Source: Winogradskyella marina (lineage in GTDB: Bacteria; Bacteroidota; Bacteroidia; Flavobacteriales; Flavobacteriaceae). Taken from it: a stretch of 64,000 nt of DNA. A model generated the notes under the pieces. It saw only the letters and a program-made list of their open reading frames with translations, searched no databases and had not been told where the DNA came from. This document shows, one piece after another, positions 35,512 through 44,319 of this stretch. Where the stretch lies: contig NZ_JADOET010000002.1 of the NCBI RefSeq assembly GCF_015645385.1, positions 1 through 64,000 on the forward strand. Reading direction: 5' to 3'. Numbering within the stretch: the first letter of the stretch is position 1; every line of letters begins with the position of its first letter. The translations under genes were made by a program, and so were the position numbers.

Positions 35512-36664
35512 TGCACAACTCGAAATACAATTGATTGCTGGTTTAGTTGCTGTGGCTTGTGCCATTCCAGGAACATTTTTAGTGCTGCGAAAAATGGCCA
35601 TGATTAGCGATGCGATTAGTCATTCTATTCTACCAGGAATCGTGGTCGGGTTTTTTATTACACAAGATTTAAATAGCCCACTATTAATTCTTTTAGCAGC
35701 ATTAACCGGAATTATAACCGTGGTTTTAGTCGAGTACATTCAAAAAACAGGCTTGGTTAAAGAAGACACTGCCATTGGATTGGTATTTCCTGCTCTGTTT
35801 AGTATTGGTGTGATTCTTATTGCTAAAAACGCCAATGATGTGCACTTAGATATTGATGCCGTTTTATTAGGTGAATTGGCTTTTGCTCCTTTTGATCGCT
35901 TAATAATTGGTGGCACTGACGTTGGACCGAAATCGCTTTGGGTGGTCGGTACTATTTTATTAATTACAATTACACTCTTATTCCTGTTTTTTAAAGAGTT
36001 AAAAGTGAGCACGTTTGATAAAGGCTTGGCGGCTTCTCTTGGCTTTTCACCAGCCGTTATTCATTACGGATTAATGTCGGTGTCTTCTGTAACAACTGTT
36101 GGAGCTTTTGATGCCGTTGGTGCCATTTTAGTCGTAGCCTTAATGATTGCTCCCGCTGCTGCGGCTTATTTACTCACTACCAATTTAAAGAAAATGCTCG
36201 CTTTAGCTATAAGTTTTGGAATATTTAGTGCCATTTTTGGGTATTGGGTAGCCCATTGGTTAGATGCTTCTATTGCAGGATCCATAACAACGGTTCTTGG
36301 ATTGGTATTTTTATTGGTGTATCTGTTTGCGCCTTCTAAAGGTATTATAGCAGTGATGTACAGAGAAAAACAGCAACGTACCGAAGTCTCTTTACTCACG
36401 TTTTTATTACACTTAAAAAACCATGATGAAGTTGAAGAACGCCACGTCAATCACCTTTATGAACATATAAATTGGCAAAAAGTACGTGCTAAAACCGTGC
36501 TCGATTTAGCCCAAAAAAATAATATGATTCATATTGATAATCAAGTGGTTTCATTAACCGAAAAAGGTGATGAATTTACCTCAAAAGCAATTGATTATAT
36601 TATTACAAATGAAGATGCACAGATTGAAGATATGAAAGATGATTTCTTTTTGTTTAGAGGGTAA
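35504..36664 (+). CDS. Second Mn/Zn ABC transporter permease, also with C-terminal winged-helix-like tail
   Basis: A 386-residue paralogue of the preceding permease: 'RKMAMISDAISHSILPGIVVGFF' and 'DAVGAILVVALMIAPAAAAYLLT' mark the membrane domain (to about residue 290). The tail, about 290-386, again looks like a helical winged-helix domain ('EVSLLTFLLHLKNHDEVEERHVNHLYEHINWQKVRAKTVLDLAQKNNMIHIDNQVVSLTEKGDEFTSKA') and ends in a short acidic segment. I set the start at ATG 35504, inside the stop of the previous gene; an upstream in-frame start at 35462 would overlap the first permease by 50 bases. Two permeases probably form a heterodimer. Confidence 0.9.
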   Translation: MSNAQLEIQLIAGLVAVACAIPGTFLVLRKMAMISDAISHSILPGIVVGFFITQDLNSPLLILLAALTGIITVVLVEYIQKTGLVKEDTAIGLVFPALFSIGVILIAKNANDVHLDIDAVLLGELAFAPFDRLIIGGTDVGPKSLWVVGTILLITITLLFLFFKELKVSTFDKGLAASLGFSPAVIHYGLMSVSSVTTVGAFDAVGAILVVALMIAPAAAAYLLTTNLKKMLALAISFGIFSAIFGYWVAHWLDASIAGSITTVLGLVFLLVYLFAPSKGIIAVMYREKQQRTEVSLLTFLLHLKNHDEVEERHVNHLYEHINWQKVRAKTVLDLAQKNNMIHIDNQVVSLTEKGDEFTSKAIDYIITNEDAQIEDMKDDFFLFRG

Positions 36665-36746
36665 ATTTTATGTATCTAAATCTAATTAGCATAATATTGA
36701 AAGATTCAACGCTTAATACCGACTTAGCTCAATATTTCAAATCATC

Positions 36747-36896
36747 ATGAAACTTTTAAATTATTTTACCGGTAAAAATGGATTAATTATCTTAGGATTT
36801 ATTGTCCTGTGTATTTTCATCTACAACAAGTATAAAACACAGCGCTACTTTAAATACATTGAAAAACGAGAGAAAGAAAAAAAGAGTAAAGAATAA
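36747..36896 (+). CDS. Small single-pass membrane protein, unknown
   Basis: A 49-residue open frame with one membrane helix (GLIILGFIVLCIFIY) and a strongly charged tail (YIEKREKEKKSKE). It lies 82 bases after the second permease on the same strand. Composition is protein-like and the charge layout fits a real N-out/C-in small membrane protein. No family recognised. Confidence 0.55.
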   Translation: MKLLNYFTGKNGLIILGFIVLCIFIYNKYKTQRYFKYIEKREKEKKSKE

Positions 36897-37036
36897 CTGC
36901 TGTTTTACCTTTTAACTAAATCCCAACAACCACTGACAACAGGTAGATTGAAGCTATAAAGGTTAATTTCTTAGTGTTTATAGGGTAATTTAACATTCGA
37001 TTTCAAATTCAAGTTCGATTTCGATTTACAACTCCC

Positions 37037-37804
37037 TTACTTAAACCCACGCTCCTTCTGTATATGCTCATAAGATTCTTGCACCTGTCTAAACTTAGCT
37101 TCGGCACCTTCGCGATGTTCTTCACCTAAATGACCAACACGATCTGGATGGTATTTTTTCGCCATTGAACGGTATGCTTTTTTAACCTCAGCATCCGATA
37201 CAGATTTATCAATCTCAAGGATTTTGTACGCATTATCGCTACTGTTATAAAACATAGCTTTAATACTTTCAAAGTCCCTATTACTGATTCCTAAATATCC
37301 CGTTATGGTGTAAATCTGACGTAATTCGTCTTCTGTAACAATCCCATCAGCTTTGGCTATTCCGAATAAAAAATGAAGCAATTGTAAACGCGATGCATGA
37401 TCCATCATTTGCTTAATCTGCAAACATACTTGACGCGTAGATATATTTTGTTTATTAATACGCTTAAACAATTCAAAGGCCTTATTCGCGCGCTCTTTCC
37501 CATACATATTAGAAAACTGCTGACGCACAAAATCGAGTTCGCGTTGGTCTTGCTTACCATCCGCTTTTATAACTATAGAGGCTAAAATTAATAGGCTTAC
37601 TTCAAAATCACCAGACTGTGTTCTTGGTCTAGATGTGCGTTGACCGTAGTCTCGTTGCTTTCCTGCTTGGCGATCACCTAGTAAAGGTGTTCCACTATCC
37701 GTTAAATTATCAACAAAACTACCTAAAGCCAATCCTATAATAGCACCAATTGGACCACCAAACGACCAACCTAAAGCACCACCAACCCATTTTGCAAAAC
37801 TCAT
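37037..37804 (-). CDS. DjlA-like protein: TerB domain plus DnaJ domain
   Basis: A 255-residue co-chaperone. The N-terminus is a glycine-zipper membrane hairpin (GGALGWSFGGPIGAIIGLALGSFVDN). A TerB domain follows (about 68-180, 'LLILASIVIKADGKQDQRELDFVRQQF' and 'IAKADGIVTEDELRQI'), and a C-terminal J domain (about 190-250) carries the essential HPD motif in 'SMAKKYHPDRVGHLGEEH'. This is the order found in E. coli DjlA, which stimulates DnaK at the membrane. It stands alone between small genes. Confidence 0.9.
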   Translation of the reverse strand: MSFAKWVGGALGWSFGGPIGAIIGLALGSFVDNLTDSGTPLLGDRQAGKQRDYGQRTSRPRTQSGDFEVSLLILASIVIKADGKQDQRELDFVRQQFSNMYGKERANKAFELFKRINKQNISTRQVCLQIKQMMDHASRLQLLHFLFGIAKADGIVTEDELRQIYTITGYLGISNRDFESIKAMFYNSSDNAYKILEIDKSVSDAEVKKAYRSMAKKYHPDRVGHLGEEHREGAEAKFRQVQESYEHIQKERGFK

Positions 37805-37928
37805 ATTATATTTTAATTTTATAAAGCTGTAAATATACTATATGTAAGTGGGATGAAAATGTAAATTGTTACGTTTTGTACGCAACCTTTTCTATAAAGA
37901 GACATCTTACAAGCAGAACCAATACAGT

Positions 37929-38339
37929 ATGTCTATGAAATCTTATATGTCTATTTTATTCTTATTACTAATCACATACAATTGTGATCTTAGTGACGAT
38001 TCGCAGCAAAATACAAATCCGACACTTCATGGTACTTGGTCTTTAGTAAATGTTTCTGGTGGTTTAGCAGGTGTTGACGATGATTTTGAATCTGGAATAA
38101 TAACTTGGGATTTTAAAACTGAAACCTCTGAAATTATAGTTACCAATTCTAACACTTCCGAAGTCATACATAGTGGCTACCCATCAGGAACTTACAGTTA
38201 CGAAGTGATATCTACAGAGAACGATATCACAATAGCTATTGAAAATACCTCTTTAAAACTTGAAATCTTAACCAATTTTCAACTCATTTTAGACGAAGGC
38301 TTGGCCTCCGACGGTTTTCAATATACCTTTAATAGATAG
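37929..38339 (+). CDS. Lipocalin-like lipoprotein, unknown function
   Basis: A 136-residue lipoprotein. The ATG at 37929 begins a signal sequence with a lipobox-like end (ILFLLLITYNC); a longer TTG frame from 37866 has no sensible N-terminus. The mature part starts 'GTWSLVNVSGGLAGVDDDF' and contains 'TGTYSYEV'-like strands, as in flavobacterial lipocalin-like proteins (the 'GxW.L' start). Function unknown. Confidence 0.7.
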   Translation: MSMKSYMSILFLLLITYNCDLSDDSQQNTNPTLHGTWSLVNVSGGLAGVDDDFESGIITWDFKTETSEIIVTNSNTSEVIHSGYPSGTYSYEVISTENDITIAIENTSLKLEILTNFQLILDEGLASDGFQYTFNR

Positions 38340-38422
38340 TTTTATTTTACATCCCATTGAAAAGGACAATAGCGCCATTAAAACTGCCAACCATTTCGTT
38401 AAGCCTGCGCACTATTTTTCAT

Positions 38423-38449
38423 TATCTTTGTAGTCCGATAACTATCGGA
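38423..38449 (+). promoter_or_regulatory. Promoter with adjacent palindrome before the bacilliredoxin gene
   Basis: TATCTTTG (38423-38430) fits the -7 element. Right after it, at the expected transcription start, lies TCCGATA-AC-TATCGGA (38434-38449), a perfect 7-bp palindrome. The gene starts 33 bases later. The palindrome could be an operator or a short 5' hairpin. Confidence 0.5.
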
Positions 38450-38481
38450 ACAAACATAAGAATTAATTAAAAATAAAAAAT

Positions 38482-38892
38482 ATGTATCCAGCAGAATTAG
38501 TAAAACCAATGCGTGAGGATTTAACCAAGGTTGGTTTTGAAGAATTACACACCTCAGAAGCTGTAGATAATGCCATTGCAAAAGCAGGCACAACTTTAGT
38601 GGTTGTAAACTCTGTTTGTGGTTGTGCAGCAGCAAATGCAAGACCAGGTGCTAGTATGAGTTTACAAAACGCAAAAAAACCAGATCATATCGTAACTGTT
38701 TTTGCAGGTGTAGATAAAGACGCGGTTGATGCTGCCAGAGCACACATGGTACCATTTCCTCCAAGTTCACCTTCTATGGCATTATTTAAAGATGGAGAAT
38801 TAGTTCACATGTTAGAGCGTCACCATATTGAAGGACGTCCTGCAGAATTAATTGCAGAGAATCTTAAAGACGCTTATAACGATCATTGTTAA
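38482..38892 (+). CDS. Bacilliredoxin (BrxA/BrxB, YphP/YqiW family)
   Basis: A 136-residue thioredoxin-fold protein with the family motif CGC (Cys46, Cys48) in 'TTLVVVNSVCGCAAANARPG' and a C-terminal cysteine. In Firmicutes the family removes bacillithiol from proteins; flavobacteria often make bacillithiol too, but no biosynthesis gene is in this window. It stands alone with its own promoter and terminator. Confidence 0.93.
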   Translation: MYPAELVKPMREDLTKVGFEELHTSEAVDNAIAKAGTTLVVVNSVCGCAAANARPGASMSLQNAKKPDHIVTVFAGVDKDAVDAARAHMVPFPPSSPSMALFKDGELVHMLERHHIEGRPAELIAENLKDAYNDHC

Positions 38893-38925
38893 AATAAAAG
38901 CTTGGAATATCAGGCTTTACCGAAG

Positions 38926-38988
38926 CTGTCATTTTTAGTTGGTTTAGAAACATTTTGTTTCAAATTCACTTAAAATGACAGTTTTTTT
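38926..38988 (+). terminator. Terminator of the bacilliredoxin gene
   Basis: Stem CTGTCATTTT (38926-38935) / AAAATGACAG (38972-38981) with a long loop that folds into an inner hairpin (TTTAGAAAC...GTTTCAAA), followed by T7. Confidence 0.8.
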
Positions 38989-39015
38989 ATTCTATACATT
39001 TTATATTTTTGTATC

Positions 39016-39753
39016 ATGAGAAAACTACTAGCCTATCCGCTTTCTGTGGTATTTTATTTATGCTTTGGATTAACCTTGGTTATATTTCATGTCATCCAAT
39101 GGATTAGCTTTAATGTATTTGGTTATAAAGCACTTAAAATTAGTGTAGATTGGCTTCAATTTTTTATAATGCGCTGTCTCAACCTTTTAGGCACTAGAAT
39201 ATCATTTTACAATCCTTATAAAATTAGTACAGATCGCCCTTTAATAATTGTTTCTAATCATCAAAGCATGTTTGATATATCACCTATCATGTGGTATATG
39301 CGTAAGCACCATGTAAAGTTTGTCTCTAAAAAAGAATTAGGAAAAGGCATACCAAGTGTATCCTATAATTTGCGTCATGGCGGATCGGTTTTAATAGATC
39401 GCAAAAATCCGAGGCAATCCTTAGCAGCAATGATGACTTTTGGTGACTATATTGAACAAACCAAAAGAGCAGCTGTTATTTTTCCTGAAGGCACACGAAG
39501 CAAAACAGGAGTTCCAAAACCATTTAAAACCAAAGGCTTAGAAATGCTTATTAAAAAAGTACCTTCTGCCCTCATTGTTCCTGTAACCGTAAACAACTCA
39601 TGGAAGATGTTACGCTATGGAAATTTCCCAATGGGAATAGGAAATCATATGACATTTACTGTGCATAAGCCCTTAGAAATTATTAACTTTACAAATAAGG
39701 TCGAATTAATTCAGCAAGTTGAACAAACCATTGTTGAAGCTATCGAAAAATAA
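39016..39753 (+). CDS. 1-acyl-sn-glycerol-3-phosphate acyltransferase (PlsC-type)
   Basis: A 245-residue membrane acyltransferase. Acyltransferase motif NHQSMFD (the NHxxxxD box), 'KELGKGIPSVSYNLRHGGSVLIDRK' and FPEGTRSKTG are present; an N-terminal membrane helix (residues 5-28) anchors the enzyme. It should add an acyl chain to lysophosphatidic acid. A -7 element, TATTTTTG (39004-39011), ends four bases before the ATG, so the transcript may be leaderless. The acyl-ACP desaturase gene follows after 22 bases, so lipid synthesis and desaturation may be co-expressed. Confidence 0.92.
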   Translation: MRKLLAYPLSVVFYLCFGLTLVIFHVIQWISFNVFGYKALKISVDWLQFFIMRCLNLLGTRISFYNPYKISTDRPLIIVSNHQSMFDISPIMWYMRKHHVKFVSKKELGKGIPSVSYNLRHGGSVLIDRKNPRQSLAAMMTFGDYIEQTKRAAVIFPEGTRSKTGVPKPFKTKGLEMLIKKVPSALIVPVTVNNSWKMLRYGNFPMGIGNHMTFTVHKPLEIINFTNKVELIQQVEQTIVEAIEK

Positions 39754-39775
39754 CCCTTTAAAAAAAACATCAAAT

Positions 39776-40756
39776 ATGTCGTTGAAAAATGTAAGATTGG
39801 AAGTGATGCAGCATCTCGAAAAAGATGTACAATCCCTAATTGAAAAATACTTAATTCCTGTTGAAAAAATCTGGCAACCTACAGACTTTTTACCAGACCC
39901 TACAAAAGAATCATTTTACGAAGAGGTCAAAGAAATTAGAGCCTTATCTAAAGAATTGCCTTATGATTTTTGGGTGGTGTTAGTTGGAGATATGATTACC
40001 GAAGAAGCACTTCCTAGCTACGAGTCTTGGCTTATGGATGTAGAAGGCGTAGACCAAATAGAACGAAATGGTTGGTCTACATGGCTTAGACATTGGACAG
40101 GCGAAGAAAATCGACATGGCGATGTATTAAATAAATACTTGTACTTATCTGGTCGCGTAAATATGCGAGAAATTGAAAAAACCACACAATATTTAATAAA
40201 TGATGGTTTTGACATTGGTACGGGAAGAGATCCTTATAAAAACTTTGTTTACACCAGTTTTCAAGAATTAGCGACGTATATTTCTCATAATCGTGTGGCT
40301 AAAATTGCCCGACAAAAAGGGAATAAGCAATTGGCTAAAATGTGTAAAATTATTTCGGGCGATGAGATGCGTCACCACCATGCATATTCTGAGTTTGTTG
40401 AGCGTATTTTTGCCGTAGACCCTAATCAGATGATGATGGCGTTTCACGATATGATGAAACGAAAAATTGCTATGCCAGCACATTTCTTAAGAGAATCTGG
40501 TGAAAGTATAGGAACAGCTTTCGAAGAGTTTTCTTATACAGCCCAACGTATTGGAGTCTACACCTCAAACGACTATGTAGATATTCTTCAAAAACTTATT
40601 GACCGTTGGGACATTGGAAACATGACAGGCTTAAACGATGAAGCGGAAAAAGCGAGAGATTATTTAATGAAATTACCTCCTAGAATGTATCGTTTGTCTG
40701 AACGTATGAAAATTCCTGAAAACTCATATCAGTTTAAGTGGGTAGATCCTGCGTAA
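39776..40756 (+). CDS. Acyl-[acyl-carrier-protein] desaturase (diiron)
   Basis: A 326-residue ferritin-fold desaturase that introduces a double bond into acyl-ACP. Diiron ligands: Glu in 'DMITEEALPSYE', 'EENRHGDVLNKYL' (ExxRH) and 'GDEMRHHHAY' (second ExxH). The ATG at 39776 is preferred; the longer frame upstream overlaps the acyltransferase and has no conserved residues. It follows the acyltransferase by 22 bases and precedes an HD hydrolase by 9 bases, so the three are probably one operon. Confidence 0.94.
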   Translation: MSLKNVRLEVMQHLEKDVQSLIEKYLIPVEKIWQPTDFLPDPTKESFYEEVKEIRALSKELPYDFWVVLVGDMITEEALPSYESWLMDVEGVDQIERNGWSTWLRHWTGEENRHGDVLNKYLYLSGRVNMREIEKTTQYLINDGFDIGTGRDPYKNFVYTSFQELATYISHNRVAKIARQKGNKQLAKMCKIISGDEMRHHHAYSEFVERIFAVDPNQMMMAFHDMMKRKIAMPAHFLRESGESIGTAFEEFSYTAQRIGVYTSNDYVDILQKLIDRWDIGNMTGLNDEAEKARDYLMKLPPRMYRLSERMKIPENSYQFKWVDPA

Positions 40757-40765
40757 AATAGTCTT

Positions 40766-41425
40766 ATGCATAATAAAAGTAAATTAATTGCTTCCACAAT
40801 TGCTTTTGTAAAACAAGAACTAATTGATGCTGAAGGAGGACACGACTGGTTTCACGTAGAACGTGTGTACAAGAACACCCTATTAATTGCTAAAACTGAG
40901 CCGGTTGATATTGAAATTGTAAGTTTGGCTGCTCTTATGCACGATATTGCAGATTCTAAATTTAATGATGGCAACGAAGCCATTGGCCCCAAAAAAGCAC
41001 AACAATTTTTACTAGAGAATGATGTTGATAGTTCGGTAATTGAACATGTTACTCAGATTATCCAAAATATGTCGTTTAAAAATTCCTTGGATGTAAATAC
41101 GGCGTTTACTTCAAAAGAAATGGAAGTCGTCCAAGATGCAGATCGCCTAGACGCTATTGGAGCGATTGGTATTGCCCGTTGTTTTAATTATGGAGGTTAT
41201 AAAAATAGAGCGCTTTATAATCCCGAAATTGAGCCCAACCTCAACATGACCAAAGCGCAGTATAAAAACTCAGATGCACCAACAATCAATCATTTTTATG
41301 AAAAATTGCTATTGCTAAAAGACCAAATGAATACTAAAACAGGCAAACGCATTGCTTTAGAACGCCATAACTATATGGAAGGCTTTTTAAAACAGTTTTA
41401 TGCAGAATGGGACGGTATAAAATAG
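40766..41425 (+). CDS. HD-domain phosphohydrolase
   Basis: A 219-residue HD-superfamily hydrolase. Metal ligands: His in 'GGHDWFHVERVYKN', His-Asp in 'SLAALMHDIADSKF' and Asp in 'VQDADRLDAIGAIGIARCF'. The family is widespread but substrates are unknown, most likely nucleotides or phosphoesters. It lies 9 bases after the desaturase. Confidence 0.88.
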   Translation: MHNKSKLIASTIAFVKQELIDAEGGHDWFHVERVYKNTLLIAKTEPVDIEIVSLAALMHDIADSKFNDGNEAIGPKKAQQFLLENDVDSSVIEHVTQIIQNMSFKNSLDVNTAFTSKEMEVVQDADRLDAIGAIGIARCFNYGGYKNRALYNPEIEPNLNMTKAQYKNSDAPTINHFYEKLLLLKDQMNTKTGKRIALERHNYMEGFLKQFYAEWDGIK

Positions 41426-41430
41426 AACGT

Positions 41431-41604
41431 TTAGCTCTCTTTAGCAACTTCTAAGGCTGTTAACTTATATTCAATAACAGCCATCTCTTCACCATAATGA
41501 ATGAGTTCATCAGCCGTTAAATTTGTATTCGAGTTAACGGCATCTAAAATATCTTGGCCTTTTTTAGAATAGTATAGTATTGCGGTATTTATTTTCTTAC
41601 CCAT
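41431..41604 (-). CDS. Small conserved-looking protein (57 residues), unknown
   Basis: An open frame on the minus strand, 5 bases downstream of the AraC-type gene and so probably co-transcribed. The product, GKKINTAILYYSKKGQDIL...AVIEYKLTALEVAKES, is helical, without signal peptide or cysteine. It ends 5 bases from the stop of the convergent HD hydrolase. No family is recognised, but the size and tight fit between two genes support a real gene. Confidence 0.6.
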   Translation of the reverse strand: MGKKINTAILYYSKKGQDILDAVNSNTNLTADELIHYGEEMAVIEYKLTALEVAKES

Positions 41605-41609
41605 AATAA

Positions 41610-42488
41610 TTATTGAACCATTAATTTTAATTCACTTCTATATTTAGAAGCACTTTTTCCTGTAAATTCTTTAAATAATTTATTGAAATGTGAAAAATTA
41701 TTAAAACCGCACTCAAAGCTAACATCTGCAATACTCATCTGACTTTCCGACAGTAATTTTGTAGCGTGTACAATACGATATTCATTTACCAGCTTTGTGA
41801 ATGTTTTACCTGTCACTTTTTTAAAGTAGCGACAAAACGCAGGAACCGTCATATTCACCTTGTCTGCAATTTCATCTAAGCTAATATGCTCGTTAAAGTT
41901 TTGGTTAACGTGCTTAAAAACAACATCAATTTTAGCACTGTCCTGTGGTTCCGTTTCAAAAGCAAAACCGTCTGCGTTTAACAATACATAATCTTCAGAT
42001 TTTGCTAAACCATGTAATACCTCTAATAGGATTAAAATCTTTTTAAAGCCTGTTTTTTCATTTAGCTTTTCGATTTTACACCCAAGTTTTTGTTTCGTTT
42101 TTACACCAAAAAGAATTCCTTTTTTAGAACGCTCAAATAACTGATTAATCTTTTCCATTTCTGGAATATCGAAAAAATGATCCCCTAAAAATTCGGGTTT
42201 AAATTGTACCAAAGTTTCCGAACCATTTATAGTTAATCGATCTGTAAAACCATTATGTGGCAAGTTTGATCCTATTAATAGCAGTTGACTATTATTAAAG
42301 TAAGAGAGGTGATTACCTATATGTCGTTTCCCTTGTCCTTTATTAACATAAACCAATTCTATTTCTGGGTGAAAATGCCAAAATGGCTTTTTTTCACCTT
42401 TATAAGCATCAATTTTATGTTTTCTTACCAATATGGAGCTTCCAAATTCTGGACTTATTTTTTCTAATGTAGGTTTTCTATTATTCAT
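41610..42488 (-). CDS. AraC-family transcriptional regulator with cupin sensor domain
   Basis: A 292-residue regulator: N-terminal cupin domain (about 15-150, 'PFWHFHPEIELVYVNKGQGKRHIG' with HxH motif) and C-terminal double helix-turn-helix (about 190-288, 'ISLDEIADKVNMTVPAFCRYFKKVTGKTFTKLVNEYR' and 'SQMSIADVSFECGFNNFSHFNKLFKEFTG'). It faces a pair of secreted paralogues, and the intergenic region holds sequence blocks that recur in front of the second paralogue, so it is a good candidate for their regulator. Confidence 0.92.
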   Translation of the reverse strand: MNNRKPTLEKISPEFGSSILVRKHKIDAYKGEKKPFWHFHPEIELVYVNKGQGKRHIGNHLSYFNNSQLLLIGSNLPHNGFTDRLTINGSETLVQFKPEFLGDHFFDIPEMEKINQLFERSKKGILFGVKTKQKLGCKIEKLNEKTGFKKILILLEVLHGLAKSEDYVLLNADGFAFETEPQDSAKIDVVFKHVNQNFNEHISLDEIADKVNMTVPAFCRYFKKVTGKTFTKLVNEYRIVHATKLLSESQMSIADVSFECGFNNFSHFNKLFKEFTGKSASKYRSELKLMVQ

Positions 42489-42529
42489 AGTTTATTAATT
42501 AAGGCAAAGTTAAGTCTATTCAATTTTAA

Positions 42530-42625
42530 AACCTATAGCAAATTACCAATAATATACACTATTTTAACCTAATATGATAATTATATCGCCCATAAGGATA
42601 ATTATGTATATAAATGTGCCAAAAT
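42530..42625 (+). promoter_or_regulatory. Duplicated upstream blocks, copy 1
   Basis: Two blocks, AACCTATAGCAAATTACCA (from 42530) and ATAAGG.TAATT.TG.ATATAAA.TGCCAAAAT (from 42592), start 62 bases apart. Both recur with the same 62-base spacing at 43519 and 43581, while the sequence between them differs. Conserved spacing suggests binding sites, most simply for the divergent AraC regulator 42 bases away. Confidence 0.55.
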
Positions 42626-42723
42626 CCATGTTTTATGGAAGCTAAAACCAAGATACCTTTGTCATGTAAAATCATTTAAACTGATCCCTTAAAAAATCAG
42701 TGTAATCCAAAAAATGAAACATT

Positions 42724-43284
42724 ATGAAAACATTATTTAAACACATTTTAGTATTAGCGGTGTTGTTAGGAACATGCACAAGCTACGCAAATGCAACATT
42801 AGAGGTTTTACCTACCTTTAATAGTGTTAAAAAAGGAAACTCAATTTCTGTTACAGATGCTGTTGGAGAAGTCATCTTTAGCGGACTTATTAATTATGAT
42901 GGAAATATTAGTCGTCTTTACGATTTTTCACAATTAAAAGATGGTATTTACACTATTGAAGTAGAAAAATCTTTTGAAATAGAAGTGAGCATTGTTGAAA
43001 TTAAAAATCATAACGTTAACTTTCTTAACCAAAGAAGTGAAAAGATTTATAAACCTGTCTTTAGACTTGAAAAAGACCGACTTATAATTACCAAATTAGC
43101 ATTAAACAATCCATCAATGGGTGTTGAGATTTATTATGGCGATGAGTTAATTCACACAGAATCGATTAATGAAAGTGGTGATATATTAAATAGAATCTAC
43201 AAACTAGATCATAGTATTAAAGGTGACTATACTGCAGTCGTTACATCTAACGATAGAGTATTTGTTCAAAACTTCAGTCTATAG
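42724..43284 (+). CDS. Secreted protein of unknown function, paralogue A
   Basis: A 186-residue protein with a signal peptide (KTLFKHILVLAVLLGTCTSYA). The mature part is beta-rich: 'SISVTDAVGEVIFSGLI', 'RLYDFSQLKDGIYTIEVEKSFEIEVS', 'IYKPVFRLEKDRLIITKLAL', 'GDYTAVVTSNDRVFVQNF'. The 'DFSQL..G.YT.EV' and 'GDYTAVV' parts look like two Ig-like or T9SS-tail-like sandwiches, but no sorting signal is clear. About half its residues are shared with the next gene. Function unknown; it may be a small periplasmic or surface protein induced by the AraC regulator. Confidence 0.8.
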   Translation: MKTLFKHILVLAVLLGTCTSYANATLEVLPTFNSVKKGNSISVTDAVGEVIFSGLINYDGNISRLYDFSQLKDGIYTIEVEKSFEIEVSIVEIKNHNVNFLNQRSEKIYKPVFRLEKDRLIITKLALNNPSMGVEIYYGDELIHTESINESGDILNRIYKLDHSIKGDYTAVVTSNDRVFVQNFSL

Positions 43285-43306
43285 ATTAGCTAATAATTAT
43301 ATTAAT

Positions 43307-43338
43307 AAAAGTGGGCTTCTAAGAGCCCACTTTTTTTT
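43307..43338 (+). terminator. Terminator of paralogue A
   Basis: Hairpin AGTGGGCTT-CTA-AGAGCCCACT followed by T9. A near-identical terminator ends paralogue B, so the duplication included the terminator. Confidence 0.85.
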
Positions 43339-43730
43339 TGTTGCAAATACTCTACTTGGTTTTCTTTATGAAGTAAATGTATCGACCAATTTGCAAAGAT
43401 CCATTTGTATATGGTTTTAAAATTTATAATAATTAGGACTCTACCTCTAAAAATTACAGTTTAAATAATATATGATTTTTAAGTAACCGCAATACATCCG
43501 TTTTGTTTATAAAACCCAAACCTATGGCAAATTACCACCAATATATACTATATTAACACATACAAACACACATTGCGTCAATAAGGTTAATTTTGCATAT
43601 AAATATGCCAAAATGGTTGTTTTCTAAGGTGTAAATCTGCTCTAAATTTGTATCAGTAAATCATTTAAAGCCGGAGCATGAAAAAATTGCTATAACCCAA
43701 GTCACAATTCCAGCTTTAAAAACAAAAATT
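43339..43730 (+). promoter_or_regulatory. Upstream region of paralogue B with duplicated blocks, copy 2
   Basis: A 392-base non-coding gap. AACCTATGGCAAATTACCA (from 43519) and the ATAAGGTTAATTTTGCATAT block (from 43581) repeat the two blocks at 42530 and 42592 at identical spacing, about 117 bases before the ATG (99 bases for copy 1). Nothing else is recognised in the first 180 bases. Confidence 0.55.
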
Positions 43731-44288
43731 ATGAAAAAGATATTTAAAAGCATTTTAGTTTTAACAGTATTATTAGGAACATGTACAAGTTTCGCAAATA
43801 CAATAGAAGAGGTTCCACCATCGGCTACCATGGTTAGTATAGGAGATTTCATTTCTGTATCTGACGTTTACGGAGAAGTTGTTTACAGTGGGCGTATTAA
43901 CCACAATGGCTTCATGGAAAGCTTATACGATTTTTCTCAATTAGAAAATGGTACGTATACTGTTGAAGTGAACAAGGATTTTGAAATAGAAGTTAACTCT
44001 GTTAAAGTACAAAATCATATTGTTACATTTTTAGACACTACGAAACAAAAGATATTTAAGCCTGTATTTAGGTCAAATGCATCTCAAGTAATTATTTCAA
44101 AATTAGCCATTGATACTAAAGAAATGGTTGTGGAGTTATATTTTAAAAATGAGCTTATCCACACTGAGACTGTAAAAGGAAATGAAATTTTAACTCGAGT
44201 TTACCAATTAGACGAAACTCAAAAAGGTAACTACACTGCAATCATTAGAGCAAATGATCGAGTGTTTGTTGAAAATTTCAAAATTTAG
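43731..44288 (+). CDS. Secreted protein of unknown function, paralogue B
   Basis: A 185-residue paralogue of the preceding gene with signal peptide 'KKIFKSILVLTVLLGTCTSFA' and the same beta-rich pattern: 'FISVSDVYGEVVYSGRI', 'SLYDFSQLENGTYTVEVNKDFEIEVN', 'IFKPVFRSNASQVIISKLAI', 'GNYTAIIRANDRVFVENF'. Conserved Tyr, Gly and hydrophobic positions match along the whole length with no gaps in the core, so both copies are under selection. Role unknown. Confidence 0.8.
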   Translation: MKKIFKSILVLTVLLGTCTSFANTIEEVPPSATMVSIGDFISVSDVYGEVVYSGRINHNGFMESLYDFSQLENGTYTVEVNKDFEIEVNSVKVQNHIVTFLDTTKQKIFKPVFRSNASQVIISKLAIDTKEMVVELYFKNELIHTETVKGNEILTRVYQLDETQKGNYTAIIRANDRVFVENFKI

Positions 44289-44319
44289 ATTATTGTTTAT
44301 TTATTAGTTTATTTAGTTA

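Noticed and set aside
42724..44288. T9SS cargo proteins
   Set aside because: Signal peptides and beta-rich folds are present, but neither paralogue ends with a recognisable type A or B sorting domain.
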